From assembly GCF_036946495.1 (NCBI RefSeq), contig NZ_JAQIIX010000002.1, positions 3,782,001 to 3,846,000 of the forward strand: a stretch of DNA of 64,000 nucleotides. The letters are read 5' to 3'. Below are positions 8,629 to 16,695 of this stretch, in pieces. Source of the stretch: Mycolicibacterium neoaurum. GTDB lineage: Bacteria; Actinomycetota; Actinomycetes; Mycobacteriales; Mycobacteriaceae. Below the pieces are notes generated by a model. It saw nothing but the letters and a program-made list of their open reading frames with translations. It did no database searches and had not been told where the DNA came from. The translations under genes were made by a program, and so were the position numbers. Each line of letters begins with the position of its first letter. The first letter of the stretch is position 1.

Positions 8629-9864
8629 TCAGAGCTGCCCGTGCCGGGGCGGCTTCGTGCCCGACAGCGTGTAGCGGCCGATGTGTTGCACCTTCCAGCG
8701 GGTCGCATCGTGCAGGGTGTGGGTGCGCGCATCGCGCCAATAGCGGGACAGGTTGGCCGCACCTGAGGCGCTGCGGGTCCCGCCGAGTTCGAACAGCGTG
8801 CTCGACGCGTCGAGCGAGGCGCGGGTCGCTGCCACCTTCGCGACCGCGACGGCAACCGAGGCCGCCGCGGAACTGTCCTCGTCGAGGTCGGCGGCTGCCG
8901 CATCAACCGCACGGGCGGCCTCGCCCAGTAGCGCTTGAGCGCCACGCACCGTCACCGTCAACTCTCCGGCGATCTGCACGACCGTCGGATCATCGGTCGC
9001 GCTGTCCACGCCGGCCTCGAAATGTGGCCGGGCCTTGACGGATTGCCGAACGCCCTCGGCCAGGGCGGCAGTGGCGATACCGACATCGAGTGCGGCATGC
9101 AGCAACTGTGCGCGTGCACCGTAAGTGGTAGGCCGGGAAAAGATCGGGGTGAACGGCACCACCTGTGATGTCGGCACGCGCACCTCATCGAGGGTGACTG
9201 TCCCCGATGCGGTGGTGCGTTGGCCCATCCCGTCCCAGTCGTCGACGACCTGCAGGCCCTCGGTATCGGCGGCGATGAACGCCAACGCTTTCGGGGTCGA
9301 CGAGGTCGGTGTCTCACCGGGACTGTCGGGCAGTGACGCCCGCACGATCACCCAGTCGGCGAACAGCGCGCCGGTCGAGTAGTACTTGCGGCCACGGAGC
9401 ACATAATCGTCCCCATCGCGGGTCAGGGTGGTCGCGTCCACGTCGATCGGATGTGGACCCCTTTCGGACTGGGCGTTGGCGAAAAGTGCCCCACCGAGCA
9501 CCTTCTCGTAGAAGAACGCACGCTGGGCATCGCCACCCTGTAAGCGCAGCGCTTCGAGGAAGGTGAAGTGCGAGTGGGGGATCTGGGCCAGTGATGGGTC
9601 GCCGTGGGCCAGCAGCCGGAACACCTCGGCGAGCACCGCGGCCGGGGCGGCAATCCCGCCGTACTCGACCGGCACCGACAACGCCAATAGGCCGGAGTCC
9701 TTGAGGGCCTGCACCTGAGCGTGCGGCAGCTCCCGCTGAGCGTCCCGGGCCGCGGCCCCTTCGGCGAACGACGCGGACAGTTCGGCGGCCACCGTCAGCG
9801 CGTGGTCGGAGCCGGTGATCCGGGTGGCCGGTGCGCCGACAATCGAATGAAGACGTGGAGTCAC
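8629..9864 (-). CDS. Acyl-CoA dehydrogenase-like flavoprotein, SfnB/DszC type
   Basis: 411-aa FAD/FMN protein with the acyl-CoA dehydrogenase fold: helical N-terminal domain (LKDSGLLALSVPVEYGG), middle beta domain, and C-terminal helical domain. It resembles the SfnB/DszC branch, which acts as flavin-dependent oxygenase on sulfur compounds rather than as beta-oxidation enzyme; features supporting this are the PHSHF segment and the ANAQSERGPHP stretch in place of the usual acyl-CoA dehydrogenase signature. GTG start at 9864. It is leftward like the tmm/tdm genes but separated from them by 55 nt. An SsuD-like monooxygenase lies at the other end of this block, so sulfur scavenging is plausible. 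Exact substrate unknown. Confidence 0.75.
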   Translation of the reverse strand: MTPRLHSIVGAPATRITGSDHALTVAAELSASFAEGAAARDAQRELPHAQVQALKDSGLLALSVPVEYGGIAAPAAVLAEVFRLLAHGDPSLAQIPHSHFTFLEALRLQGGDAQRAFFYEKVLGGALFANAQSERGPHPIDVDATTLTRDGDDYVLRGRKYYSTGALFADWVIVRASLPDSPGETPTSSTPKALAFIAADTEGLQVVDDWDGMGQRTTASGTVTLDEVRVPTSQVVPFTPIFSRPTTYGARAQLLHAALDVGIATAALAEGVRQSVKARPHFEAGVDSATDDPTVVQIAGELTVTVRGAQALLGEAARAVDAAAADLDEDSSAAASVAVAVAKVAATRASLDASSTLFELGGTRSASGAANLSRYWRDARTHTLHDATRWKVQHIGRYTLSGTKPPRHGQL

Positions 9865-9919
9865 CTCGGGATCGTGCCCGCCGCCGCGTTCCGATGCACC
9901 CGTTCGGCTCAGTCGGATT

Positions 9920-11257
9920 CTAGCGTTGCAGGAAGCGAGCCAGGCTGTCGTCCAGTTCCTCCCACCAGGTGGTGCTCGGTACCGGTCCCGCGGTGCCGGT
10001 GCACGGCGAGACGAACGACTTGTCGCGGTAGCCGGTGATGCTCTCGTCCTTGTCGTGCTCCCAGGTCAGAAAGTGCTCTCGCACCATGTCCAGGTCGAAG
10101 GCCGGATAGTCGGTGAGTGCCATCAGATCGCGCACATAGTCGGTCTGGAAGTCGATCTGTCCCGGAATGCTGTCCACCGCTGCGTATGTGGTCAGCCACA
10201 TGTCGACGTCGGCGGCCATGGCTTCGGCCGAGGGGAGCATCAGTGTGCCCAGCACCACATCGCGCGCGACGAAGGCCTGCGCGTCGAACATGTTGAACGT
10301 GTAGTACTGGTCCTGCATGCCCAGGTACAGCAATCGCGGGTTGCCGGTCCAGACGATGCCCTTGTACAGACCGGCGGGATACAGATTGTTGACGGTTTCC
10401 AGGCGCAACGTCGGATCGATGAACGGGAAATGGTGCCGATAGCCGGTGCACAGCACGATGGCATCGACGTCTCGACTGGTGCCATCGGCGAAGTGTGCGG
10501 TGCGGCCGTCGAGATGGTGCAGTGCCGGCAACTCGGTGATGCCCGCCGGCCAGCCGAATCCCATCGGGGCGTGTCGGTAGGCGATGGTGATCGATGCCGC
10601 ACCGTATTTCAACGACTGCAGCGCAATGTCCTCCGCGGAGTAGCTGCTGCCCAGGATCAGCATGTCCTTACCGGCGAACTCCACGGCGTCGCGGAAATCG
10701 TGGGAGTGCAGGATTCGTCCCGGAAAGGTCTCGAAGCCGGGGTATTCCGGCACGAACGGTGTGGAGAAGTGCCCGGTGGCGACGATGACGTTGTCGAAGA
10801 TCTCGGTGTGCAATCGGCCGGTGCCGGTGTCCCAGGATTCGACGGTCACGGTGAAGGCATCGTCGACGAAGGAGACGTCGCGGACCGCGGTGTCGAATCG
10901 GATGTACTGGCGCACACTGCTCTTCTTCGCACGACCGACGATGTAGTCGTAGAGCACCTCACGCGGTGGAAACGACGGGATGGGTCCACCGAAGTGCTCG
11001 TCGAAGCTGTAGTCGGCGAATTCCAGGCATTCTTTGGGCCCGTTCGACCACAGGTAGCGGTACATGCTCCCGTGCACCGGATCGCCGTGGGAATCCAGGC
11101 CGGTACGCCAGGTGTAGTTCCACAGGCCGCCCCAATCGCTCTGTTTCTCGAAGCACACCACCTCGCCGACGTCCGTGCCGTTCAGACGAGCCTGTTCGAA
11201 GGCGTGCAGCTGGGCAAGGCCGCACGGGCCTGCGCCGATCACGGCGGTTCGGGTCAT
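9920..11257 (-). CDS. tmm: Trimethylamine monooxygenase (flavin-containing monooxygenase)
   Basis: Class B flavoprotein of 445 aa predicted to oxidise trimethylamine to trimethylamine N-oxide with NADPH and O2. FAD-binding GAGPCG at 8-13; FMO fingerprint FxGxxxHxxxF as F178, G180, H184, F188; NADPH-binding GSSYSAEDI at 203-211, wording typical of bacterial Tmm; late motif LCTGYRHHFPF. The ATG at 11257 is preceded by GAGGAG on the minus strand; the frame extends 276 nt upstream into tdm but only this start gives the family N-terminus (TAVIGAGPCGLAQLHAF). Only 10 nt separate it from the tdm stop, so the two form an operon. The neighbour makes the Tmm assignment much stronger than FMO homology alone. 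Confidence 0.85.
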   Translation of the reverse strand: MTRTAVIGAGPCGLAQLHAFEQARLNGTDVGEVVCFEKQSDWGGLWNYTWRTGLDSHGDPVHGSMYRYLWSNGPKECLEFADYSFDEHFGGPIPSFPPREVLYDYIVGRAKKSSVRQYIRFDTAVRDVSFVDDAFTVTVESWDTGTGRLHTEIFDNVIVATGHFSTPFVPEYPGFETFPGRILHSHDFRDAVEFAGKDMLILGSSYSAEDIALQSLKYGAASITIAYRHAPMGFGWPAGITELPALHHLDGRTAHFADGTSRDVDAIVLCTGYRHHFPFIDPTLRLETVNNLYPAGLYKGIVWTGNPRLLYLGMQDQYYTFNMFDAQAFVARDVVLGTLMLPSAEAMAADVDMWLTTYAAVDSIPGQIDFQTDYVRDLMALTDYPAFDLDMVREHFLTWEHDKDESITGYRDKSFVSPCTGTAGPVPSTTWWEELDDSLARFLQR

Positions 11258-11267
11258 CGGAATCTCC

Positions 11268-13550
11268 TCACGAGCGTGGGCGGGTCTTGTCGGGGTCGTA
11301 GAACGGCAGGGTCGTGACGGTGGCAGGAATGCGCTTGAGATGGCCGTCGAGCTTGCCGACCTCCACCGCGGCACCGGGACGGGAGTATTGAACGGCGATG
11401 CGGCACATCGCGATGCTGGCGGCCAGGACAGGAGACCGGACGGCACTGGTGACCACGCCGACCTCTGCTCGCCCGGCGTAGACGCAGTCGCCGTGGGAGG
11501 CCGTCTCGTTGCTGTCGAGGACGAGGCCGACAAGTGCGCGCTGCGGGTGTGCCTTGCGCTCCATCAGTGCATCCCGGCCGATGAAGTCATCGGCCTTGCT
11601 CTGCAACGGGACGGTGAATCCGATCCCCGCCTCGTACGGGTCGGTCTGATGGTCGAATTCATGACCGGCGGCCACCAGACCCGCTTCGACCCGCAGCATT
11701 TCCAGCGCCTCCAACCCCAGCGGGGCCAACCCGTACGGGCCGCCGGCCCGCCACACCGTGTCCCACAATGGCGCGGCGTTGTCAGGGTGAACCCATAGTT
11801 CGTAACCCAACTCGCCGGTGTAGCCGGTGCGCGAGACGACCACCGGCGGTCCGTCGGGCCCGTCGAGCCGACCGATCAGGAAACGGAACCAGCCCAGCTC
11901 CGCGAGCGCCGGCTGGGTGGGTGGGGACCAGATCGATGCCGCCAGCACGTCCCGCGCCGCGGGACCCTGCACCGCGATGTTGTGCATCTGGTCGGTGGAG
12001 TCCTTGATCCAGACCTTGTCGAGGCCGAGCAGCCGGGCCTGCGTGCGCAACCAGAGCCCGTCGTGCGGATCACCACCGACGAATCGGAAGTTGTTGTCAC
12101 CCAGCCGGAAGATTGTGCAGTCGTCGACAACTCCACCGGCCTCGTTGCACATTGCCGAGTACACCACCTGGCCGCGGGACAGCTTGCGGATATTGCGGGT
12201 CAGCGTCGTCTGCAGCAGGGCTTCGGCGTCAGGACCCAAGACCTCGAACTTGCGCAGCGCCGAGAGATCCATCACCGCGGCACGTTCCCGGCAAGCCCAG
12301 TACTCCTGGTGTGGGCCGTGGGCGTCGAAGCTGTTCGGTAGCCAATAGCCCTGGTATTCGGTGAAGTTGGAGGTCAATGCCCTGGTCCGGGTGTCGAAGG
12401 CGCTGGGTTGTGTCAGCACCGGTTCGGTGTCCGGGGTCAGCCGGCGACCCACCGCCACAGAGAACCTCCTGGTCGAGTCGTAGATGCGCACGTGGATGTC
12501 GGTGGGCGACCAGCCGTTGGCCGGGTCGATATCGTCGGGACATGCCGACGAGGCGCACACCAGGTCGGTGGCGGCCCGTAGCAGCACGTAATCACCGGGC
12601 CTGGACCAGGGTTCGTCGGAGGTCAACTGGTGCGCCGCGTCGAAACTGGTGTTGTAGAACAGGTTCAGCGCCGGCCACCCGGTCTTGGGGGCCACCCCGT
12701 GATGAGCCAAGGCGTTGTTGAAGTTGTCGGTGCAGTTGACGTGACCCGGGTAACCGGCGTCGGCGTAATATTTGGCCGTGCACGCCAGCGCGAAGGTGTC
12801 GTGGCGGCCGACGGTGTCGCGGACGACCTCGACAAGCGGCCGGCCGCGTCCATCGAAGAACTTCCCGAACAGCCCGGGCTGGGGGTAGGCGCCACCACCG
12901 ATTGTGCGGGTGGTGGTGGCGTCAAGCCCGTATTCTCGCCCCTCGTCGAGGCCGCGGGCGTCGAAGGCCAGGAAATCCGAGCACTGCTTGCCCTGCACAT
13001 CGATGATCTGAATGAACTGCCCGGCCCGGATCGGGTAGGCCGATGCCGTCGAGGCATCGATGCGCATGTCCCACAACGGCTCTGCCAATGGTGCGGGCGG
13101 TTCGTACGCGGTGGTCGGTCTGGGCTGCGCGCGTCGGACTTCCAGCAGCAGCTCGGAAGGTGGGTTGGGGTTGTCGCTGCCCAGATCCATCGGCGACGCG
13201 GGGGCCGCCACCAGGACCACGGCGTCGGCGTTGACGGAGAAGGCGTGCCGGGCGCCGGGTGGGGAGGCGGAGTCGAACAACCGGGTGGCACGTGCGTCAC
13301 GCTGGTCGCCGTCCAGCAGCGTCAGGATGCGACCGGCCGCGTAACCATCCTCGTCGGGGCCGGCGACCAACCGCCGCAGGACGGTGGCCGGTGCGTCCGG
13401 CATCGCCCCGGCGACGGCCCGCGGATCGGCGGAGAGCACCGTGAGCTCTGCAGGCTGCCGACCGTGCCGATCGATGATCTCGAACCGGTCGCCGCCGGCC
13501 ACGGTCAACGCTGTGACCGACCCAGGGCCCACCCGGAAGCGTTCGATCAT
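11268..13550 (-). CDS. tdm: Trimethylamine N-oxide demethylase (DUF1989-GcvT fusion)
   Basis: 760-aa two-domain protein. Residues about 1-380 match DUF1989; about 395-760 are an aminomethyltransferase/GcvT fold (EYWACRERAAVMDLSALRKFEVLGPDA and a C-terminal barrel). This fusion is the architecture of Tdm, which splits TMAO to dimethylamine and formaldehyde and channels the latter to tetrahydrofolate. Candidate zinc/catalytic residues are C257, C273, C337 and D192; the 16- and 64-residue cysteine spacings agree with my recollection of the Methylocella enzyme and should be checked by alignment. The ATG at 13550 lies 17 nt after the cupin stop; an earlier TTG is possible. Downstream tmm fits a TMA-degradation operon. 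Confidence 0.83.
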   Translation of the reverse strand: MIERFRVGPGSVTALTVAGGDRFEIIDRHGRQPAELTVLSADPRAVAGAMPDAPATVLRRLVAGPDEDGYAAGRILTLLDGDQRDARATRLFDSASPPGARHAFSVNADAVVLVAAPASPMDLGSDNPNPPSELLLEVRRAQPRPTTAYEPPAPLAEPLWDMRIDASTASAYPIRAGQFIQIIDVQGKQCSDFLAFDARGLDEGREYGLDATTTRTIGGGAYPQPGLFGKFFDGRGRPLVEVVRDTVGRHDTFALACTAKYYADAGYPGHVNCTDNFNNALAHHGVAPKTGWPALNLFYNTSFDAAHQLTSDEPWSRPGDYVLLRAATDLVCASSACPDDIDPANGWSPTDIHVRIYDSTRRFSVAVGRRLTPDTEPVLTQPSAFDTRTRALTSNFTEYQGYWLPNSFDAHGPHQEYWACRERAAVMDLSALRKFEVLGPDAEALLQTTLTRNIRKLSRGQVVYSAMCNEAGGVVDDCTIFRLGDNNFRFVGGDPHDGLWLRTQARLLGLDKVWIKDSTDQMHNIAVQGPAARDVLAASIWSPPTQPALAELGWFRFLIGRLDGPDGPPVVVSRTGYTGELGYELWVHPDNAAPLWDTVWRAGGPYGLAPLGLEALEMLRVEAGLVAAGHEFDHQTDPYEAGIGFTVPLQSKADDFIGRDALMERKAHPQRALVGLVLDSNETASHGDCVYAGRAEVGVVTSAVRSPVLAASIAMCRIAVQYSRPGAAVEVGKLDGHLKRIPATVTTLPFYDPDKTRPRS

Positions 13551-13567
13551 GCTGTCCGGCAACGTGA

Positions 13568-13942
13568 TCAGGGCGCGAACGACCGGTAGCCGACGTAGAA
13601 GGCCAGGGCGCGATCCGGCGTGGAGAACAGGATCCGCGAGCCCTTCGGGAAGAAGATGGCGTCCTTGGGACCAGCGATCTGCACCTGCCCGGTATCCGGG
13701 TTCTCCAATCGGAACTCGCCCTCCAGGACGACCTTCATCTCGTCGTAGGCGTAGTAATAGTCCAGCGGCGCATCGGTATTGCGTAGTTCGAAGTAGCCCG
13801 AGCACATCGGCACGCCATCGGGGTTGGCGTAGACGTCGTCGATGAATCCTTCGGTTCCGGGGTACTGCTCGTCCGGCATCTGCGGCAGTGTCTGCCAGAA
13901 ACCGGACGTCACCTGGAAGATGGGTGGGGCGGTGCGCGTCAC
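13568..13942 (-). CDS. Small cupin protein of the tmm/tdm operon
   Basis: 124-aa single-domain cupin. The barrel is recognisable from YYYAYDEMKVVLEGEFRLEN, the DAIFFPKGSRILF strand and the closing AFYVGYRSF. It resembles EutQ-like cupins but lacks the rest of an ethanolamine pathway. The GTG at 13942 is preferred over an ATG at 13996 because GGAGG sits six bases upstream of it. It is first gene of the leftward cupin-tdm-tmm operon, so a role in TMA/TMAO metabolism or binding is inferred; the reaction is unknown. Confidence 0.7.
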   Translation of the reverse strand: MTRTAPPIFQVTSGFWQTLPQMPDEQYPGTEGFIDDVYANPDGVPMCSGYFELRNTDAPLDYYYAYDEMKVVLEGEFRLENPDTGQVQIAGPKDAIFFPKGSRILFSTPDRALAFYVGYRSFAP

Positions 13943-13960
13943 GGGACCTCCATCGTGATC

Positions 13961-13989
13961 CCTCTCATGAAACTCGGTCTGATGAGAGG
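13961..13989. promoter_or_regulatory. 8-bp inverted repeat upstream of the cupin-tdm-tmm operon
   Basis: CCTCTCAT (13961-13968) and ATGAGAGG (13982-13989) are perfect inverted repeats with half-site centres 21 bp apart, two helical turns, lying just upstream of the operon's first start codon. That geometry suits a dimeric repressor or activator. No regulator gene is next to it in the window. Confidence 0.45.
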
Positions 13990-14068
13990 AAACCATTGGA
14001 GGATTTCGGCGAGATTACGCCGACGTTAGGGCTCCCGAACCACGTCTTTCAGCGTGTGCGGCCGTCTT

Positions 14069-15235
14069 TCAGCGCGCGCCCACGAACGGGATTGCCACAC
14101 TCGGCGCCTCGTCGGAGCCGGAATTGAACAACCCGCGACGACGCAGGATCGGCACCACGCCCTCGCCGAACCAGAACAGCTCCTCCAGATGCGGGTAACC
14201 GGAGAAGATGAACTCGTCGATACCGATGGCGGCGTACTCGGCGATGCGATCGGCCACCTCGGTGTGACTGCCCACCAGGGCCGTTCCGGCCCCGCCGCGC
14301 ACCAGGCCCACGCCCGACCAGAGGTTCGGTGCGATCTCCAGACTCCTTGCATCACTCCAGGTTCCGTTGGTCCGATTGCTCTCGTGCAGAGCCAGCATCC
14401 GCTTCTGCCCCTCGGACTGGCTCCGGGCCAAACCTGCCTGTGCGTTCGCCACCGTCTCCTCGTCGAGCGCGGCGACCAGTTTGTCGGCCTGCGCCCATGC
14501 CTCGGCGGAGGTATCACGCGAGATCGTGTGTAGCCGGATCCCGAAGCGCACCCTCCTGCCCTCCTTCTCGGCCTCCGCGCGAATCCAGGCGATCTTGTCG
14601 GCCACCGCGGCCGGCGGTTCACCCCAGGTGAGATACACATCGGCATGACGCGCGGCAACAGGGCCGGCGGCCTTCGAGCTGCCGCCGAAGTACAGCGGCG
14701 GGATCGGGTTCGGCGGTAATGCCAGGGCCGCCTCCTCGACATCGATGTAGGAGCCCTTGCGGGTGACGGTCTCACCGGCCCACAACCGGCGCACCACGTC
14801 GAGGAACTCGTCGGCGCGGTGATAGCGCGCGTCCTTGTCCAGGTGGTCGCCGAAGGAACGCTGCTCGTGGGCCTCGCCGCCGACGACGACATTGAGCAGA
14901 ATCCGTCCCGGTGCGTGCCGGGCAAAGGTGGCCGCCATCTGGGCCGACAGGGTTGGGCTGACCAGACCCGGCCGGAACGCGACCAGAAACGCCAGCGAGG
15001 TCGTCTCGCGGGCCAGCAGGGCGGCGGTGATGAAGGCGTCCTCGCACCATGCTCCGGTCGGGATCAGCGCTCCGGTGAAGTCGAAGCGTTCCGCTGCCCG
15101 CACAATCGAGGCCAGATAGTCGATCGAGGCGTCCCGGTCACCGCTCGCGGCACCGGCCGGGGTGCCGTGACCACCCCCGACGATCAGTCGGCTGTCGCCG
15201 TAGGTGGGCAGAAACCAATGCAACTTCACGGTCAC
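14069..15235 (-). CDS. ssuD: LLM-class alkanesulfonate monooxygenase (SsuD-like)
   Basis: 388-aa FMNH2-dependent monooxygenase of the bacterial luciferase-like superfamily, predicted to release sulfite from alkanesulfonates for sulfur supply. N-terminus after the GTG at 15235 reads MTVKLHWFLPTYGDSR, the SsuD consensus; further family blocks are FRPGLVSPTLSAQMAATF, GRILLNVVVGGE, LYFGGSS and the C-terminal GYPHLEELFWFGEGVVP. A purine-rich AAGGA precedes the start. No ssuE reductase or ssuABC transporter is adjacent, so the flavin reductase must be elsewhere. A 12-base direct repeat (CGTCTTTCAGCG at 14043 and 14063) spans its stop codon. Confidence 0.85.
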   Translation of the reverse strand: MTVKLHWFLPTYGDSRLIVGGGHGTPAGAASGDRDASIDYLASIVRAAERFDFTGALIPTGAWCEDAFITAALLARETTSLAFLVAFRPGLVSPTLSAQMAATFARHAPGRILLNVVVGGEAHEQRSFGDHLDKDARYHRADEFLDVVRRLWAGETVTRKGSYIDVEEAALALPPNPIPPLYFGGSSKAAGPVAARHADVYLTWGEPPAAVADKIAWIRAEAEKEGRRVRFGIRLHTISRDTSAEAWAQADKLVAALDEETVANAQAGLARSQSEGQKRMLALHESNRTNGTWSDARSLEIAPNLWSGVGLVRGGAGTALVGSHTEVADRIAEYAAIGIDEFIFSGYPHLEELFWFGEGVVPILRRRGLFNSGSDEAPSVAIPFVGAR

Positions 15236-15420
15236 AAAATCAGTCCTTACGCAGCCGAGGATCTCGTGCGGTCGAGTATCGGCGCTGTATCGGCGGGCCG
15301 CGGACAGTCGCCATAGGGAGCGGGACTGCGCGACCGACCTCACCGGGCACGGCGCGGCAAGAGACATAAAAATCTCGGTGATCCGGGATCGGCCCCCGGT
15401 CAGCGGTATGGCGCCCCACG

Positions 15421-15426
15421 TAGAAT
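15421..15426 (+). promoter_or_regulatory. TAGAAT -10 element for the yceD-rnc operon
   Basis: TAGAAT fits the mycobacterial TANNNT -10 consensus and ends 8 nt before the yceD ATG, giving a transcript with almost no leader. No convincing -35 is visible. The 199-bp gap between the divergent ssuD-like and yceD genes otherwise shows nothing recognisable. Confidence 0.45.
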
Positions 15427-15434
15427 CTGGAGTC

Positions 15435-15989
15435 ATGTCCGCCAAGAGTCCGCTCGCGATCGACATCTCGCGCCTGGGTCGTCGTCCGGGCTCGTTGATG
15501 GAGCTTCACGAGACGGTGCCCGCACCGTCACGTATCGGTCTTGACCTGATCCGGATCGAGCAGGGTGCCCCGCTGGAGCTCGATCTGCGCATCGAGTCGG
15601 TGTCCGAAGGTGCGCTGGTGACCGGAACGGTCTCGGCGCCCACCAACGGTGAATGCGTACGGTGCCTGGAGCCCGTCGAAGGTCATGTCAGCATCGACAT
15701 CACCGAACTGTTCGCCTACCCGGGCAGCGCGACCGAGGAGACCACCGAGGAAGACGAGGTGGGACACGTCGTCGATGACCGGGTGGACATCGAGCAGACG
15801 ATCGTCGACGCCGTCGGACTGGTCCTGCCCTTCACCCCGCTGTGCCGCGACGATTGCGCGGGGCTGTGCCCGGACTGCGGCATCGTGCTCGCCACCGCCG
15901 AGCCCGGGCATCAGCACGAAAAGATCGACCCGCGCTGGGCCAAACTCGCCGCACTGCGCGACGAGGTCGGAGACAGCAGTGACGGCTGA
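15435..15989 (+). CDS. DUF177/YceD family protein
   Basis: 184-aa protein of the YceD/DUF177 family, linked in other bacteria to 23S rRNA accumulation and the rpmF region. N-terminal part carries PLAIDISRLGRRPGS; the C-terminal third has a cysteine cluster (CRDDCAGLCPDCG) that probably binds zinc. The ATG at 15435 is chosen because the -10 element sits immediately upstream. It overlaps rnc by 11 nt, as in M. tuberculosis (Rv2926c-rnc). No rpmF (L32) gene is present between them. Confidence 0.85.
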   Translation: MSAKSPLAIDISRLGRRPGSLMELHETVPAPSRIGLDLIRIEQGAPLELDLRIESVSEGALVTGTVSAPTNGECVRCLEPVEGHVSIDITELFAYPGSATEETTEEDEVGHVVDDRVDIEQTIVDAVGLVLPFTPLCRDDCAGLCPDCGIVLATAEPGHQHEKIDPRWAKLAALRDEVGDSSDG

Positions 15990-16695
15990 GCACGAGGCGC
16001 TGAGCGAGGCGCTGGGTGTGCAGCTACCGTCCGATCTGCTCACCATCGCGCTCACCCACCGCAGCTACTCCTACGAGAACGGTGGCCTGCCGACCAACGA
16101 GCGCCTGGAGTTCCTCGGTGACGCGGTGCTGGGCCTGACCATCACCGAAGAGCTCTACCATCGCCATCCCGATCGCCCCGAGGGTGACCTGGCCAAGCTG
16201 CGTGCCAGCATCGTCAACACCCAGGCACTGGCCGACGTGGGGCGCAAGCTCGGGCTGGGCCAACACCTGCTGTTGGGCAAGGGGGAGGAGAGCTCGGGCG
16301 GCGCCGACAAATCCAGCATTCTGGCCGACGGTGTCGAATCACTCTTGGGCGCAATCTATCTCGAATTCGGCACTGTCACCGCCCGTGACGTGATCCTGCA
16401 ACTGTTCAGCGAACTACTCGACACCGCACCGACGCTGGGCGCGGGTCTGGACTGGAAGTCCAGCCTGCAGGAACTCACCGTGGCGCGCGGGCTCGGACCG
16501 CCCGCCTACACCGTCACGGCACAGGGCCCGGATCACGACAAGGAATTCACCGCGGTGGTGACACTGGCCGAGCGCGAATACGGCCGGGGTGTGGGCCGAA
16601 CCAAGAAGGAAGCCGAGCTCAAAGCGGCTGCGGCGGCATGGAGCGCGCTGGACGCCGCCGGAACCGACGAGACCGACGGTGCCGGAACTCCCTGA
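15979..16695 (+). CDS. rnc: Ribonuclease III
   Basis: Double-strand-specific endoribonuclease for rRNA and mRNA processing, 238 aa. Signature NERLEFLGDAV at 40-50 supplies E44 and D48 (NERLEFLGD core); the second acidic pair is D118/E121 in ADGVESLLGA. A double-stranded RNA-binding domain fills the C-terminal 70 residues (DWKSSLQELTVARG ... KKEAELKAAAAAW). GTG start inside the upstream gene's 3' end; the 17-nt overlap with mutM downstream continues the coupled chain. Confidence 0.96.
   Translation: MTAEHEALSEALGVQLPSDLLTIALTHRSYSYENGGLPTNERLEFLGDAVLGLTITEELYHRHPDRPEGDLAKLRASIVNTQALADVGRKLGLGQHLLLGKGEESSGGADKSSILADGVESLLGAIYLEFGTVTARDVILQLFSELLDTAPTLGAGLDWKSSLQELTVARGLGPPAYTVTAQGPDHDKEFTAVVTLAEREYGRGVGRTKKEAELKAAAAAWSALDAAGTDETDGAGTP

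Noticed and set aside
14043..14074. 12-base direct repeat at the ssuD-like stop as a mobile-element footprint
   Set aside because: Only two copies with a 20-bp period and no element between them; more likely local slippage.
15236..15434. Possible SAM riboswitch upstream of the SsuD-like gene
   Set aside because: I could not find the conserved core of any SAM riboswitch class in the 199-bp gap on either strand.
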